Source of the DNA: Erodium maritimum | Lineage: Eukaryota; Streptophyta; Magnoliopsida; Geraniales; Geraniaceae | Assembly: GCA_963921825.1 (NCBI GenBank) | Contig: OY997588.1 | Span: forward strand, 51,406,803-51,470,802 | Reading direction: 5' to 3' | DNA: 64,000 bases | Shown: positions 44,388 through 57,258 of the stretch, piece by piece | Layout: each line of letters starts with the position of its first letter | Numbering within the stretch: position 1 is the first letter of the stretch | Notes under the pieces: generated by a model | Told to the model about the DNA's origin: nothing | Seen by the model: the letters and a program-made list of their open reading frames with translations, nothing else | Databases searched by the model: none | Position numbers and translations under genes: made by a program

Positions 44388-47300
44388 GTGACAACGGGAA
44401 GACAAAGTCCGGCGGTGTCAGGCGAGGTCGCCACTGGTTCGTTTTCTGTTCCTGAAAAACCAAAGGAAGGGGAGACGGCTGGAGGTACGGGAGGAACAGT
44501 AGTTCGTCGACCTCGATTTCCGACTCAATTTGAAGTGAGCGATACTGAGCTCTACGTCCGAAACTTACCTTACCCTGTTTCGGATGATTGGTTTCGGGAC
44601 AAGCTATCCATTTTTGGCGACATTGTTTCCTTCTCTCTGTTGAAGCGAGCAAACAAAATAGGACGGTTCTTCGGCTTCGTCCGCTTCTCGACGCCTTTGG
44701 CTGCTTCCTGGGCTTTGGAGAGCTTAAACGGGTCCCTGGTGAACAGTCCTATTTTGTTCGTGGCGTTTTCCCAACGCCGCTTGGACTGCACGGCAACAAA
44801 ACCAGACGCTTTGACCCCGAGAGTCATATCGGACTTAATTTGACCCCGATATCGACCAAAGTGAGTTCCGGGGGACTCAGGGCAACTTTCTGACCAATTT
44901 GGGAAATGTTGACTTTTCGCTGGAAAAGTCAACCGAGCGATGTTTTGGTCCATTCGAGGACCGTTTTGGATCCGAAAAGCTTAACCGTCATCGTAGCGGT
45001 CTTAGTTGAGCCGTTTCCTTGTAGCCCGTGAAGTTTCGTAATTTCTTGGAAAAAGTTCCCGTTCAGGGCCCGAGACGGTTGAATTTCGCGAATCCTTGGA
45101 TCGTCTCAAAGCTAAAGGAATCGAGCTCACATCGACTTTCTCTACGGTGAGCGCCTAATCGATTCTCGTTTTGCTTAAGTTTGAAAGTTAGGGTTTGAGT
45201 AAAAGTAGTAGTTTATGGTGGTTTTGAGGTGTGGGCATAGTGGAGACGTCTTGGAGACGTTTTGGAGCGAGATTGGAACGTTTTCCGGTGACCGGGAGCT
45301 CAGGGAAGCTCCGACCACCATGTAGGGTGGCCGGCCTGCTGTGTGAGGTGGTTGGCCAGAGTTGGGTGGCCGGCCGGAGCTAGGACCGGCCACCACCATG
45401 GTGGACCAGCCCCAAACCGGCCCTAGCCACCCACGACCAAAGGGGGTCGGGTGGGGCCCACGTGCTAGGGTGCTCGGGTTTCGTGTTCGGGTGGTTTAGA
45501 ACGTTCCCCAAGTAATTAATCTACATCCGGATCGAAATTTGGAATTAAATTGTGAAAGTTGTAATTGACGGGTTTAGAAACTTGAAACGCTAATTAAATT
45601 ACTCGGAAGTCGGAATTGGATTCCGTCGAGTGCATAGGAACCCTTGAATTATTCTAAGACCGTAGAAACGAAAATGAGAATTTTTGGAGCCCCGGAAGGA
45701 CGTTTTCCAAACCCGGGCAGATTCGCCATGTTGGGCGAATCGGGCCTTTCCGGGTCCATTAGTGACAATGTCGAGTAATTGGGAAGTTTGGGAGTGATCG
45801 ACATTGTCGGGGTTGCATTTGGGGCGTTTAATTCTTTAAATTCGGATTTCGCATGTTTACATAAAAAGTGTGTTAATTGTAATGATTGTAGACCGTGTCG
45901 CCTACCGTGGAAATAGGAGGCTAAGCGGGACTTATGGAGCTTTGCCGGAGTAAGAGTATCAGGTTTGACACGCTTCAAGAGGTAGGGAAAAGTAGCCGGA
46001 TCTCGGCCCTGACTATGGAAAGTTAACAGTAGAAATGCATGTGACACTTGGGTGTCGCGGGTTAAGTAGGTTTATCGAATATTAGAAAGGCAGGCGACAC
46101 TGGGTGGTGTCGTATGATACGAGAACGTATCGAACAATAGAAATGCATGTGACACTTAGTAGTGTCGTAGGAGCAGTGAACTTTCGATAGTAGATTTACT
46201 GGAGGCATTTGGTTATGCCCGGAGGTTGATTGTTTAATTTATGTCTTGGGTGGCCATGAGAGCCCGTACTTTAATGTTCGTGTCTTGGGTGGCCATGAGA
46301 GCCCGTATTTTACTGTTGGTGTCTTGGGTGGCCATGAGAGCCCGTGTCTTTACTGTTGGTGTCTTGAGTGGCCATGAGAGCACGTGTCTTTACTGTTGGT
46401 GTCTTGGGTGGCCATGAGTGCCCATGGGGTTGTTGAGCCCGTGTTTTACCGTTGGTGTTTTGGGTGGCCGTGAGTGCCCGTGGGGTTGTTGAGCCCGTGT
46501 CTTTACTGTTGGTGTGTCTTGGGTGGCCATGAGTGCCTGTGGAGTGTTGGACCGGTGTTGTTGCTGTTTGTTGGACTTTGGTTGTGATTGTGATTGTGGT
46601 TACCTGAGGTTGGGAGCCCGCTTCATGAAACGGGGGTCCTGTATCGCACGCGTCTGCATGTTAAGACGGGGTAGGGGGCCTGCCCGTGAGGAAAGGGGTC
46701 CTGGCCGCGCGTGCGTGGTTAGGGGTGACATGTCGACAGCCTGATCCGACTTTGTGTCGAGAAAAGTGCGACAGGTCGACCGCCTGGCCTGACAGGGATC
46801 GGTAAAGGGCGTGGGGGTTATTGAGCAGTTGGAGTGCGATCCTTTGTGATCTTGTTTGGTGTGCGATCCTTAGTGATCTTGGGTGTTGCGTGGTTATCTG
46901 TTGTGTCTTTGGAGGAAGTCGTCAATCGTTGTGTCGGGTCTACATTACGAGTTCGAGTGTTGAGTCGGTTGAGGAAAGTAACGGTTTGTGTGTTAGTCGG
47001 GTTACTTGAGTCTGGGGATAGTAGTCCCCGGTGTTCGGTTGTTGTTGGTGTTACCAGCATTGTCTGCTAAGTATGCCGTAGTCAGTCTGTTATCCGTGGT
47101 GGTGAGCGAACGCTCACCCCTAGCTGCTTTTCCTGCAGGTATTGGTCGCAGGACAGACTAGGTGAGCTTCCGAAGCTTGAAGAGCTAGGAGCGGGAGTCT
47201 GCGTTTACTTTTGAGTCTAGCGACGTATACCTTGTATTTTGTCCGCTTGTAGGGACGTACTTTTGAGCTATAAATAATTATTTTGTTTAAGTAAATGGTG

Positions 47301-48314
47301 GTTTTAAAGTGATTTATTTAAAATGTCTGAAAATGTTTTATGGTTTTAAACGTTCATGTTCCGGGTTCGGTTCTACTGAATTTGGGGCGTGACATCTTGT
47401 TTTCCAGCCCCGACGATCTCGTTAGGTCAGTTGGTGAAGGCTTGGAGTGCTCTAGAGGGATAGGCAAGCCCCACCCTGTCACGCCCTCTCCGGTGACAGT
47501 CCCGGCGACGTCGATACATGTCTCCGGCAAGCTCCCTCGTTCTGTGTCAAATATCGATCCCGTGATCACAGGGATTTCTTTGGATCACGGCAAATCGAAT
47601 TTGACTCATGGGATAGGATCTGCTATGATTGAGCCGCGATTCAAGGAGGCGATACCGTCTCCATCTTCGTTTGCGATCCGAAGTAGCGTCCGTTCTGGGC
47701 ACGAGTGTGGGCTGTGGGAGGTGTCGGGCCAAGATCAGGACTTGTGTCTTGGGCTTGTAGCTGGACTTTCAGAACCGGGCCTGTCTCTTGGGGTCCCAGC
47801 TGGCTCACCTGATAAGGCTCGTTTGCTTGCCCGAGAGGATCCAAAATTGGTTACAATTTTTAAACGAATGGAGAATGACTTGGATCCAGCAGCGATGGGT
47901 TCGGGTCAAGACGATCCGTTTCGGGGCATCGACCCGTTGGTGGAGAATGATTTTCAAGGAAGCCCGTGGAAGGAAGCCTTGCAAAAACTGATCTCGGAGG
48001 TTGAGCCGAAACGACGTGGTCGGCCTAAGAAGGGCCAGGCGAAGGTGACTGCACAACCTGTGGTGGTGTATCAGACTCGAGCCAGGACCTCGGCTGACAA
48101 AGGGGATAAAACGGGCTGTTTCTTGGTGAATGTAGCAAAAAAAGATTGCTCGGGCAACTGAAGTTACAGTACAAAGATTGGTAGAAAAGCTATTGATTTT
48201 TGTTCCTTAGCTCTTGATCAGGATTCCGAGGAACAAGAACCTACTTCTGCTCCAGTTGTAACCCCTGTTCCGGTATCTAACCGGTTTACTTGTTTGAACC
48301 CGAATAGGAAATAG
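44388..48314 (+). pseudogene. RRM / AT-hook protein ORF of copy B, interrupted by LTR and one TGA
   Basis: 44388-44810 encodes a Gly/Thr-rich start and one RRM (residues 54-130), with RNP2 ELYVRNLPY (54-62) and RNP1 GRFFGFVRF (92-100). Both keep aromatic residues needed for RNA stacking. After the LTR fragment, the same frame number runs 47395-48159 with QGSPWKEA, AT-hook core RRGRPKKGQAK and VVVYQTRARTS. An in-frame TGA (48159-48161, Trp in copy A) precedes the C-terminal SNRFTCLNPNRK that stops at 48312-48314. The start ATG is a guess. It resembles ORF1 of RRM-bearing plant LINEs (BNR type). Confidence 0.7.
44811..47394 (+). mobile_element. Tekay-like LTR fragment inserted in copy B (first ~100 bp missing)
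   Basis: Plus-orientation LTR sequence begins at TTGACCCCGAGAGTCATA, equivalent to a point about 100 bp into a complete LTR, and runs to the proper end GGGGCGTGACA. It contains the hairpin with changed loop (45720-45741), minisatellite units (46240-46540) and the palindrome (47101-47118). There is no matching duplication (GACGC left, TCTTG right), so the left edge was lost after insertion. It adds spurious codons to both flanking frames. Confidence 0.8.
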
Positions 48315-48488
48315 GCAAGGTGTATTATTTACGTCTTGTTTTGTCATGGTTCTGTTTTTTGCTCTTTGTAGCTGTATTGGTTGAAAGAAAAGGTCCTTTT
48401 GGATCTTTCTCTTGCTTTGTTCTATTTCTGTATAGAACAATAGCTTAATAAAATTCTTTAGCTTATAAAAAAAAAGTGTAATATAATC

Positions 48489-49721
48489 CAGAATTATATG
48501 AAATGAGTTTTTCCACAATTTTTTCTCCCCGAGATCATGTATGTGATGTATAAACACTCAACGTCATTTTCATTTGTTGTCTCAATGTGATAACCATTTC
48601 GGCGAATATCTTTGAAACTTAACAAGTTTCTTTTGATCTGGTTGAGAACATTACATCATTGATAATAAATTGTGTAACATTACATTGGCTATTCTGGAGC
48701 ATTCAATAAGATCTGGTGGCCCAGATATTGTGTTCACTTTAGTTTTAGCTAACACGAGATGTGAAAAATATTTTCTCTCTCTCAAAATGGTATGTGTTGT
48801 CACAATATCCGCCAATCAAAGCGATTTCCCGTTGCTTTTAACATAATTAGATGGACTTTTCTCCATAGTTCTTCATAAGACAAATAAATACAATTATAAA
48901 CAAGACACTCCAAATGTTTCATTTTGCAATAACAAGTTAGCTCTTCCGGAGCCCTCTATTTATATTTGCATCACTCATAATGATGTTTACGTTTGCCTCG
49001 ATGTTGTAGCACTATCAACAATACACATATATTTATCATTTCTGTAATTAGATAGACCACTTCAGGATCCATGTCATCAATAAAAAATTTCTCTACCCTT
49101 TTATTATTTTCCTTCAATAAAATCTTTGATCATACTTCAGGTACGCAATCAACTATATTTACAAAATAACTTTCATCATGTTCATGAGTTTTCATTTGAT
49201 GAGCCATATTTTTTTTTCTTGTGCCTTTCATACTCATTCCACTTATGGTGGTACACATTATTTTTCATGGAATTGAAAATTATCACGCCCCTAACAACGA
49301 CCATGTATGGGGCATCGGTCTTGCTTGAGTTCTGATCTACCCATATTCTATCACATTCACTTCAGGGAATGAAGTGCTGCCTATAGGGAAAACTTAATGG
49401 TTTTCAACAATAATTCATTATTTCAGCAAAATATATTAAGTCTGATTCTTTTGGTACTCTCGGTAATGCTACTCTAGGAACATACTAGATGGAAAAAATG
49501 TAGAGGAAAACATTTTTCATTGATTCTAATATGATGATGCATGGAAATAGTTTCTCTGATTTATCCTGTAGGGATTATCGATTTAGAACTTCAGGTATTT
49601 GTATGAGCTTCGGGTATCTTGTTTACTTGAGTGACAATTTTGAGAAACTTGTTTCTTGATGATTATAGAACTTCAAGTTCAAAATACCATGACTTGTGTA
49701 AACTTCGAGTTACACATATTG
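48489..49721 (-). pseudogene. Old Copia element, segment 2 (pre-integrase, protease, gag remnants)
   Basis: On the minus strand 48660-48500 reads LLSFKDIRRNGYHIET and ECLYIT, the pre-integrase region. Near 49030-49000 comes CIVDSATTS, a retropepsin active site with Gly changed to Ala. Further right, 49100-49500, the frame is full of stops and no gag motif is certain. 49590-49720 has AACTTCGGGT-like short repeats. The element is much older than the other Copia. Confidence 0.65.
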
Positions 49722-52718
49722 TGTCACGCCCCGAATTCAGTAAAACCGAACTCGGAACGCGAACGGTGAAACAATAAAATAATTTTCAAACCTTTTAAAC
49801 AAATCGCTTAAAAATCACCATTTAGTTAATCAAAATAATAATTTACAACTCAAAAGCACGTCCGAACAAGCGGACAAAAGACATGGCGTACGTCGCTAAA
49901 CTCAAAAGGAAACCCGGACTCCCGCTCCCAGCTTCAAGCTTCGAGAGCTCCCCTAGTCCGTCTTGCGACCAGTACCTGTAGGAAAAGCAGCTAGGGGTGA
50001 GCGTTCGCTCACCACCACGGATACCAGACTGACTACGGCATACTTAGCAGACAATGCCGAAAACACCCACAACAAACCAAACATCGGGGACTACTATCCC
50101 CAACTCAAGTAACCCGACTGACACACAAACTGTTACTTTCCCCAACCAACTCAACACTCGGACACGTAATGTAGACCCGACATAGCGGTTACGACCTCCA
50201 CCAAAGACACCAAAGATAACCACACAACACCCAAGATCACAAAGGATCGCACACCAAGTAAGATCACAAAGGATCACACTCCAGCTGCTCAGTGCCGGTT
50301 GCTAACCGGCTGGGCTCAAGCCTGCCCCGCGCAACTTCCACGACACGCACTCGGGTCAGGCGGCCGATTTGTCGGCGATATACAACGCAATACTTTTCCG
50401 ACAGCTGGTCGGAAGGGGAGCTGCCCTTCATCGCTAAAGAATGCTCAACCCTACCGATCTTTGTCGGCAGGCTAGCCAAAGAACGCTCAACCTTACCGAT
50501 CTCTGTCGGGAGGCTAGCCAACACCCACACAACTTCCCCTGATCTCTGTCGGGCCCCCAACCTCAGGCAACCACAATCACAATCACAACCAAAGTTCCAC
50601 AAACAGTAACAACACAAGTTTAACACCCCACAGGTACTCATGGACACCCAAGACACCAATAGTAAAACACGGGTTCAACAACCCCACGGGCACTCATGGC
50701 CACCCAAGACACCAACAGTAAAACACGGGTTCAACAACCCCACGTGCACTCATGGCCACCCAAGACACACCAACAGTAAAATACGGGTTCAACAACCCCA
50801 CAGGCACTCATGGCCACCCAAGACACCAACGATAAAAATACGGGTTCAACACCCCAGGGCACTCATGGCCACCCAAGACACCAACAATAAAATACGGGTT
50901 CAACAACCCACGACACTCATGGCCACCCACAAACAATACAATCAACCTCCGGGCATAACCAAATGCCTCTAGTATTTCGAATATCAATAAGTTCACTGCT
51001 CCTACGACACTACTAAGTGTCACATGCGTTTCTATTGTTCAATACGTTCCCGTATCATACGACACCACCCGGTGTCGCCTGCCTTTCTATTGTTCGATAA
51101 ACTTACTTAACCCACGACACCCAAGTGTCACATGCATTTCTACTGTTAACTTTCCTTAGTCAGGGCCGAGATCTGGCTACTTTTCCCTACCTCGTACGCT
51201 TTCCCAAAAAGTTCCCAACCAAGCTCCGGCGTGCTCACGATCACTCGCCTAGCTTTCCCTTTACGCGGTCCTCGGTACGATCTAACAAGATCACAATTAA
51301 ACACTTTTTAAGTTTGCAGACAAAGCTGAATTTTAATGAATTTGACGCCCAAACCCAACCCCGACAATGTCGATCTCCCAAACTTCCCAATTACTCGACA
51401 TTGTAAATAATGGGCCCGGAAAGGCCCGATTCGCCCGGCTCGGCGAATCTGCCCGGGTTTTGAAAACGCCCTTCGGAGTCCCCGAAAATTCCCGTTTTCG
51501 TTTCTACGATCTTAGAATAATTCAAGGGTTCCTATGCAATCGACGGATTAAATTTCCGACTTCCGAGTAATTCAATTCGCGTTTAAAGTTTTTAAACCCG
51601 TCAATTCCAACTCTTACAATTTAATTCCAAAATTCGTTCCGGTGTGGATTAACGACTTGGGGATCGTCCTAAACCACCCGAACACTAAAACCCGAGACTC
51701 GAGCATGTGGGCCCCACTCGGCCATCAAGGGCCGTGAGTGGCTGGGCCGGTTTTGGGCCGGTTCACCACCATGGTGGCCGGTCCTAGCTCCGGCCAGCCA
51801 CCACCAGGTCCGGCCAGCCACCACCCACGGTGGCCGAAGCTCCCCCGAGCCTCCGGTCACCAGAAACCGATCCTTTTCGCTCCAAAACGTTCCCAACGAA
51901 CCCAACACCTCGACTCATCCACTTTTAACCCATTTAAACCCAAACCCTAACTTTTAAACATATCAAAACGAAAATCGGATAGGTTCTCACCATAGGGAAT
52001 GATGACGGGATCTCGATTCTTCGATCGTTGAAACAATCCGTCGGTTGGATCGTCGGGAAATCACAAAACCCCAACCATTTCTTCTCTTTTTCTCTCTTTT
52101 CTCCTTCTCTTTCCTATCTCCACTTTCTCTTTCTAAAGCTCCCTTTTTTCCTAAGTGTAGCCGAACACTACAAGTCTTTCTTCCTTTTGTTTTGTCCAAA
52201 ATACCAACTATCATTTAATTACAAAACTAACACTCATGTCTTCCTTTGTTTTGATCAAAATTTACCTAACACCACCACTTGTATGACATGTGGCAAGTGG
52301 GTCCCACCCCTTTTGGAAAATATCTTCTAGATATTTTTCAGTCAGATTCGCGAAATTCGGTCGTCTCGGGTCCTGAACGGGCACATTTTCCAAGAAATTA
52401 TGAACCTTCACGTGCTACAAGGAAACGGCTCAACTAAGACCGCTGTTACGACGACTAAGCTTTTTGGATCCAAAACGAGCCTCGAATGGACCAAAACGTC
52501 GCTCGGTTGACTTTTCCAACAAAAGTCAACCTTTCCCAAATTGGTCAGAAAGTTGCCCTGAGTCCCCCCAGAACTCACTTTGGTCGATAACGGGGTCAAC
52601 TTAAGTCCGGTATGACCCTCGGGGTCAAATTCAGGTTCATTTAAGTGTTTGTCCCAAAATTTTAAATTTTCCTGTTTTTCGCCGATTTGACTAGCTTTGA
52701 CCGAGAGCGGTTCTTACA
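49722..52718 (-). mobile_element. Solo LTR of Tekay-like family, 2997 bp, duplication TATTG
   Basis: Complete minus-orientation LTR from TGTCACGCCCCG to GCGGTTCTTACA, flanked by TATTG at 49717-49721 and 52719-52723. It contains the palindrome (49996-50013), minisatellite units (50630-50940) and the hairpin with loop CGGCTC (51428-51449). No internal region, so it is a solo LTR. It lies in the old Copia element. Confidence 0.92.
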
Positions 52719-52730
52719 TATTGAATATAC

Positions 52731-53362
52731 GTCTTTAATTTGAGACTCTTCACATTCGGATCAATCTCTTGGACCTGATCAACTAGGCTGGCCCACTCTG
52801 CCTAATCCGAATTAGACTTTTGAGCCTAATCCTTTGGGTCAGCATCTACTTCCCGAGTCATCCTTGCCTCTGTCTTCATTGAAAGGTCTTGGGCTCAGGC
52901 CTGAGTTCAAAGCCTCTCTTCTTGAGGGCCTTCAGACTGGCCTTCTGGACTATAGGACTCAGGCTCGGCCCACTCTGCCTGCAGATCCCAAGAAGGCCTA
53001 CTTGATGGCCTCAAGCCCCGTCCGACCTTCATCCGCTCCCTTGGCAGCAGAGATAGCTCCCCCGTCTCTCTCCACTTTTATTCCGGATCTCCACTACCTA
53101 GTGGTTGATAAAGACTCGCTCCTCCACCTGGCCATTCGTCGAAATAAAAGAATTCGGAATTGACGCCCTAAGCTTTTAAGAGATCTCAAGAACGTTGGTC
53201 CCACTCGCTCTCTCCTGAAGAAATCTAAAGCTAAACACTAACCAATCTTTCTCAATCTCTTCAGCTCTTATCTTCTTGTTTCCTTCTTCTTCTCTGTCTG
53301 TAATGCTCCTCTGGAGTTTTTGCTTGGGTTGAATAAAATCGTTTTTTTTGCTGATAAAATAT
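52731..53362 (+). mobile_element. Short retroposon, copy C (probable relative of the RRM retroposons)
   Basis: A single 109-codon frame (52834-53163) of unknown function ends IRRNKRIRN, followed by a T-rich 3' UTR. Its tail (AATAAA 53332-53337, then GCTGATAAAA) resembles the tails at 1601-1625 and 48441-48470. No RRM is present, so it may be a 5'-truncated or diverged member, or an unrelated LINE-dependent sequence. A clear target duplication was not found: ATATACGT on the left and ATATACAT on the right are only suggestive. Confidence 0.4.
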
Positions 53363-54152
53363 ATATATATATACATAATGTCCACACAAATATGAATAAA
53401 TATGTAACATGATCACACAATGAGCGAACTCGTGGGGTGTATAAATATAGAAATTAGATATGTATATAACCATACACCAAGAAAGCTCGTGTGGTATGCG
53501 TAGTAAATATAGATAAATACATATAAAATTTTAGGCTTCAAGCCATGGACACAAGTTACAAACTTCGGGCTTGTGGTTTGTCATTTACTCATAAAAGTAA
53601 GTTTCAAGTTTATACTTTGAACCAAAATTTCGGGTTTTGTCATCATTAGGTACATGTGAACTTCGAGTCACACTAATTTTAGTAAGTCATAAGACCCACG
53701 ATCTTTAATCAAAACTTCAGGTTCCGTAAACATTTTCTCGTTCATATTTGAACTTCGGGTTCAAAATGGTTCGATATTGTAAAACTATAAACTGAATATA
53801 ATATGTATTAATTTCATATTATAAACGGTTGAATATATGGTATATCAAATTCATTTATGTACATGATTAATGTAGTTTGCATCTTGGAACTTCAGGTCCA
53901 AATGGTTCGGTTTCAACAAACCTCAAATTCCATTATCAACAATAAAACACAAGTATATAATAAACATCAAATTTCTGATGTGGAAGATCCAATGTTTCAT
54001 TGGCAATCATAGATTATACTTATTGGAAGTTGTAAATGAATTTGTATAAATAAGCATGAATCAAATATAAATAAATTCACAATATTATGAAACTTTGATA
54101 CCTGGACAGTGTTGGAAATATACGTTCGTATAACATGATTGAGAAAAGAAAG
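53363..54152 (-). other. AT-rich non-coding remainder of the old Copia element
   Basis: Contains repeated AACTTCGGGTT / AACTTCGAGT phrases like those at 49590-49720, so both belong to the same element (leader or LTR). No coding frame or LTR edge was recognised. Confidence 0.45.
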
Positions 54153-55952
54153 TGTCACGCCCCAATTTCAGTAAACCGAACTCAGGACGTGAACGTTTAA
54201 AACAATAAAACATTTTGAAACCTTTTACATAAATCACTTTAAAATCACCGTTTGTTCATCAAAATAATCATTTACAACTTAAAGGTACGTCCCAACAAAT
54301 GGACAAGTGCAAGGTATACGTCGCTAGACTCAAAATAACCCAGAATCCCGCTCCTAGCTCTTCAAGCTTCAGAAGCTCACCTAGTCCAACCTGCGACCGG
54401 TACCTGTAGGAAAAGCAGCTAGGGGTGAGCGTTCGCTCACCACCACGGATAACAGACCGACTACGGCATACTTAGCAGACAATGCCGGTAACACCAACAA
54501 CCAACTCAACACCGGGGATCACTATCCCCAAACTCAAGTAACCCGACTGACACACACACATGTACTTTCCTCAACAGACTCAACACTCGGACACGTAAAG
54601 TAGACCCGACACAACGATCGACGACATCCTCCAAAGACACGAAAGACCACCACGCAACACCCAAGATCACAAAGGATCGCACACCAAACAAGATCACAAA
54701 GGATCGCACTCCAGCTGCTCAGTAACCTCTATCACTCACGCGCTTTGCCAGTCCCGGTCAGGCCAGGCGGTCGACCTGTCTCAGTAACCTCTCTCTCACG
54801 CGCTTCCTCGACACAAAGTCGGGCCAAGCGGTCGGCCCGTCTCAGTAACCTCTCTCACTTAGGTAACCACAATCACAATCACAAGCAAGTTCAACAAACA
54901 ACAACAACACAGGTTCAACACTCCACGACACTCATGGCCACCCAAGACACACCGACAATAACTCACGGGCTCAACAGACCCACGGGCACTCACGGCCACC
55001 CAAGACACACCAACAGTAACTCACGGGCTCAACAACCCCACGGGCACTCACGGACACCCAAGACACACCAACAATAACTCACGGGCTCAACAACCCCACG
55101 GGCACTCACGGCCTCCCAAGACACACCAACAGTAACTCACGGGCTCAACAACCCCACGGGCACTCATGGCCACCCAAGACACACCAACAGTAACTCACAG
55201 GCTCAACAACCCCACAAGCACTCATGGCCACCCAAGACACACCAACAGTAAAGACACGGGTTCAACAACCCCACGGGTACTCATGGCCACCCAAGACACA
55301 CCAACAGTAAAGACACGGGTTCAACAACCCCACGGGCACTAATGGCCACCCAAGACACACCCACAGTAAAGACACGGGCTCTCATGGCCACCCAAGACAC
55401 AAATTACACAAACAACCTCCGGGCATAACCAATGCCCCAGCAGTTCTAATATCAGCAGTTTCACAATCAACCTCCGGGCATGGTCATATGCCTCTAGTAC
55501 TCCTAATAGAACCAAGTTCACTGCTCCTACGACACTACTAAGTGTCACATGCATTTCCAATCTTCGATAACCTACTTAACCCACGATACCCAAGTGTCAC
55601 ATGCATTTCTAATATTCGATAACCTACTTAACCCACGACACACAAGTGTCACATGCATTTCTAATATTCGATAACCTACATAACCCACGACACCCAAGTG
55701 TCACATGCATTTCTACTGTTAACTTTCCCTAGTCAGGGCCAATTTCCGGCTACTTTTCCCTACCTCATATGCTTTCTCCAAAGCGCACAAAATAAGCTCC
55801 GGCGTGATCTCGGTCACTCGCCTAGCTTTCCCTTCCCTCTGTCTGCAGCAGGATCTAAAAGAACACAGTTTTAAGGCACTTTTAAACTTGCAGGAAGAAA
55901 CTGAAATTCAACAAACTTGACGCCCAAAAGTAACCCCGACAATGTCGATCAC
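54153..55952 (-). repeat. 3' LTR of the pol-less element, truncated
   Basis: Starts TGTCACGCCCCAATTTC and is collinear with 58279-60040. It carries the palindrome (54424-54441), about eight 57-60 bp minisatellite units (54930-55390) and a triplicated segment around CACATGCATTTCTAATATTC (55590-55710), which appears twice in the 5' LTR. It breaks off at the CGACAATGTCG block. Confidence 0.85.
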
Positions 55953-57258
55953 GGTATACGACTGCTGACTCTGACGAGGGAGACCTCTGGGCGACTGCAC
56001 GGTATACGACTGCTGCGGCGGTTGCGCTGACGTTGCCAGAATCGGCTCAGGGCACCTTGCAACAGCGTGCCCAACCCGGTTGCACCGGAAACACCTCCTA
56101 TCGTCGACCTCGGCTCCGTGCCCTGGCCTGTCCAGCTGGTCGCTGGTAGCGCCGCGGGCCCTCCTCCCATCGGACACTCTCGGGAAAAGTGGCCTCGCTG
56201 CCCGCATGTAAAACATGTCGGACCCCTCTCTGAAGCGACTGGTCCCACTGACGCCACAGACCCCACCTGTCTCGCTCCGCCCTACTGGGCCTGTGGCCTG
56301 AAGAATCCTGTGGTCCTCTGCCTCATCGGGTCTCGGGACTCGGACGGCCCCGCAACACTTATCGGCCGCTGTCGAACCTCACGGGCCCTGGCCGCATCCC
56401 GGATGCCCTGCTCCACTATCGCTGCAGTGTCCACGAGCGCCGAGTACTCCCGTAACCTCGAGGCGAGGACCTTGTCCCGAATCACCGGCCTCAGTCCCCC
56501 TCGAACCGCAGGCAATGGTTCTACTCTGTCGCCACCATCTCTGGCGCAAATCTGGTCAGGGCCGTGAATCTGGCCTCGTATTCTGCCACTGACATCCCCT
56601 CCTGCTGCAGGTCCAAGAACAGCCGATGTCGGTCCAACCGAGCCGACTCGGGGAAATACTGTGCGAGAAAGACCGTATGGAAGACATCTTAGTCATGTCC
56701 GACTCTGTCCCTCACACGCCCCCACCAGAGGTAGGCGCTGTCCCTCAGCTGATGAGCTGCAAAGGACACTCTTCTGCGGCCATCCTCGATACCTGAGGTG
56801 TCTAGGTCCCGCGTGACCTGCCCTAGCCATCTCTCGGCTAGGTCTGGGTTTGGCTCCCCGACGAATGTGAGTATGCCTAGCTTCAGGAAGTCCAGCAGGG
56901 CCTGGGTCGTATGGTCCTTTGCCTGAACGGGCCTCACTAGGACCGTTGCTGCCTCCGGAGCTGGCGATGCCGACTCTCAACTGGCGATGATCGCCACCAA
57001 ACTCTGTACCGTCCTGGTCAGCTCGTCCAGGACGGTAGTAGTGGGAGGGTCTGTGACCGGCGGGACGCTGGGCGTGCCCGTAGAAGGTCCCGCGTCGCTT
57101 CTCCTGTCCTCTCCGACAGGAGTACCCTGTGCCTCTGCGTACTCGGCGGGCTCAACGGTGGGCACCCGTCCTGGTGTCCCTGCTGACCGTCCCCGCCTGC
57201 CTCGCGCGAGCGGCAGTCCCCGTGTCCAGACTGAGCGTCCTCGTCTGCCATGAGCCAT
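55953..57258 (-). pseudogene. gag remnant of the pol-less element
   Basis: ATG 57258 opens an Arg-rich start with GRRGRSAGTPGRVPTVEPAE, closely matching the gag at 32571. Stops and frame changes follow near 56975 and 56690. The capsid part is in 56937-56689 (LTFVGEPNPDLAERWLGQVT, AYLWWGRVRDRVGHD). 56515-56282 continues with RPVIRDKVLASRLREYSALV. Two knuckles follow, CFTCGQRGHFSREC and CFRCNRVGHAVARC. The frame then runs into LTR sequence at 55952. It cannot give a full gag. Confidence 0.78.

Larger units (their letters stand above)
44139..48475 (+). mobile_element. RRM-encoding non-LTR retroposon, copy B, with target duplication, split by an LTR fragment
   Basis: Starts after the 13-16 bp duplication and ends with AATAAA (48447-48452) and GCTTATAAAA plus an A-run, followed by the second duplication. 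Removing the LTR fragment (44811-47394) leaves about 1.75 kb. The content is a short leader, one ORF of about 450 codons and a 160-bp 3' UTR, with no endonuclease, RT or RNase H. The A-tail and duplication show insertion by target-primed reverse transcription, with enzymes probably supplied by a LINE. It is inserted in the old Copia element. Confidence 0.8.

Noticed and set aside
44811..44843. Last residues of the RRM frame up to the stop at 44843
   Set aside because: These codons come from LTR sequence that starts at about 44811.
47340..47394. ATG at 47340 as the start of the 273-codon frame of copy B
   Set aside because: Bases 47340-47394 are the end of the inserted LTR, so this start is an artefact of the insertion. 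The true ORF begins upstream of the LTR fragment.
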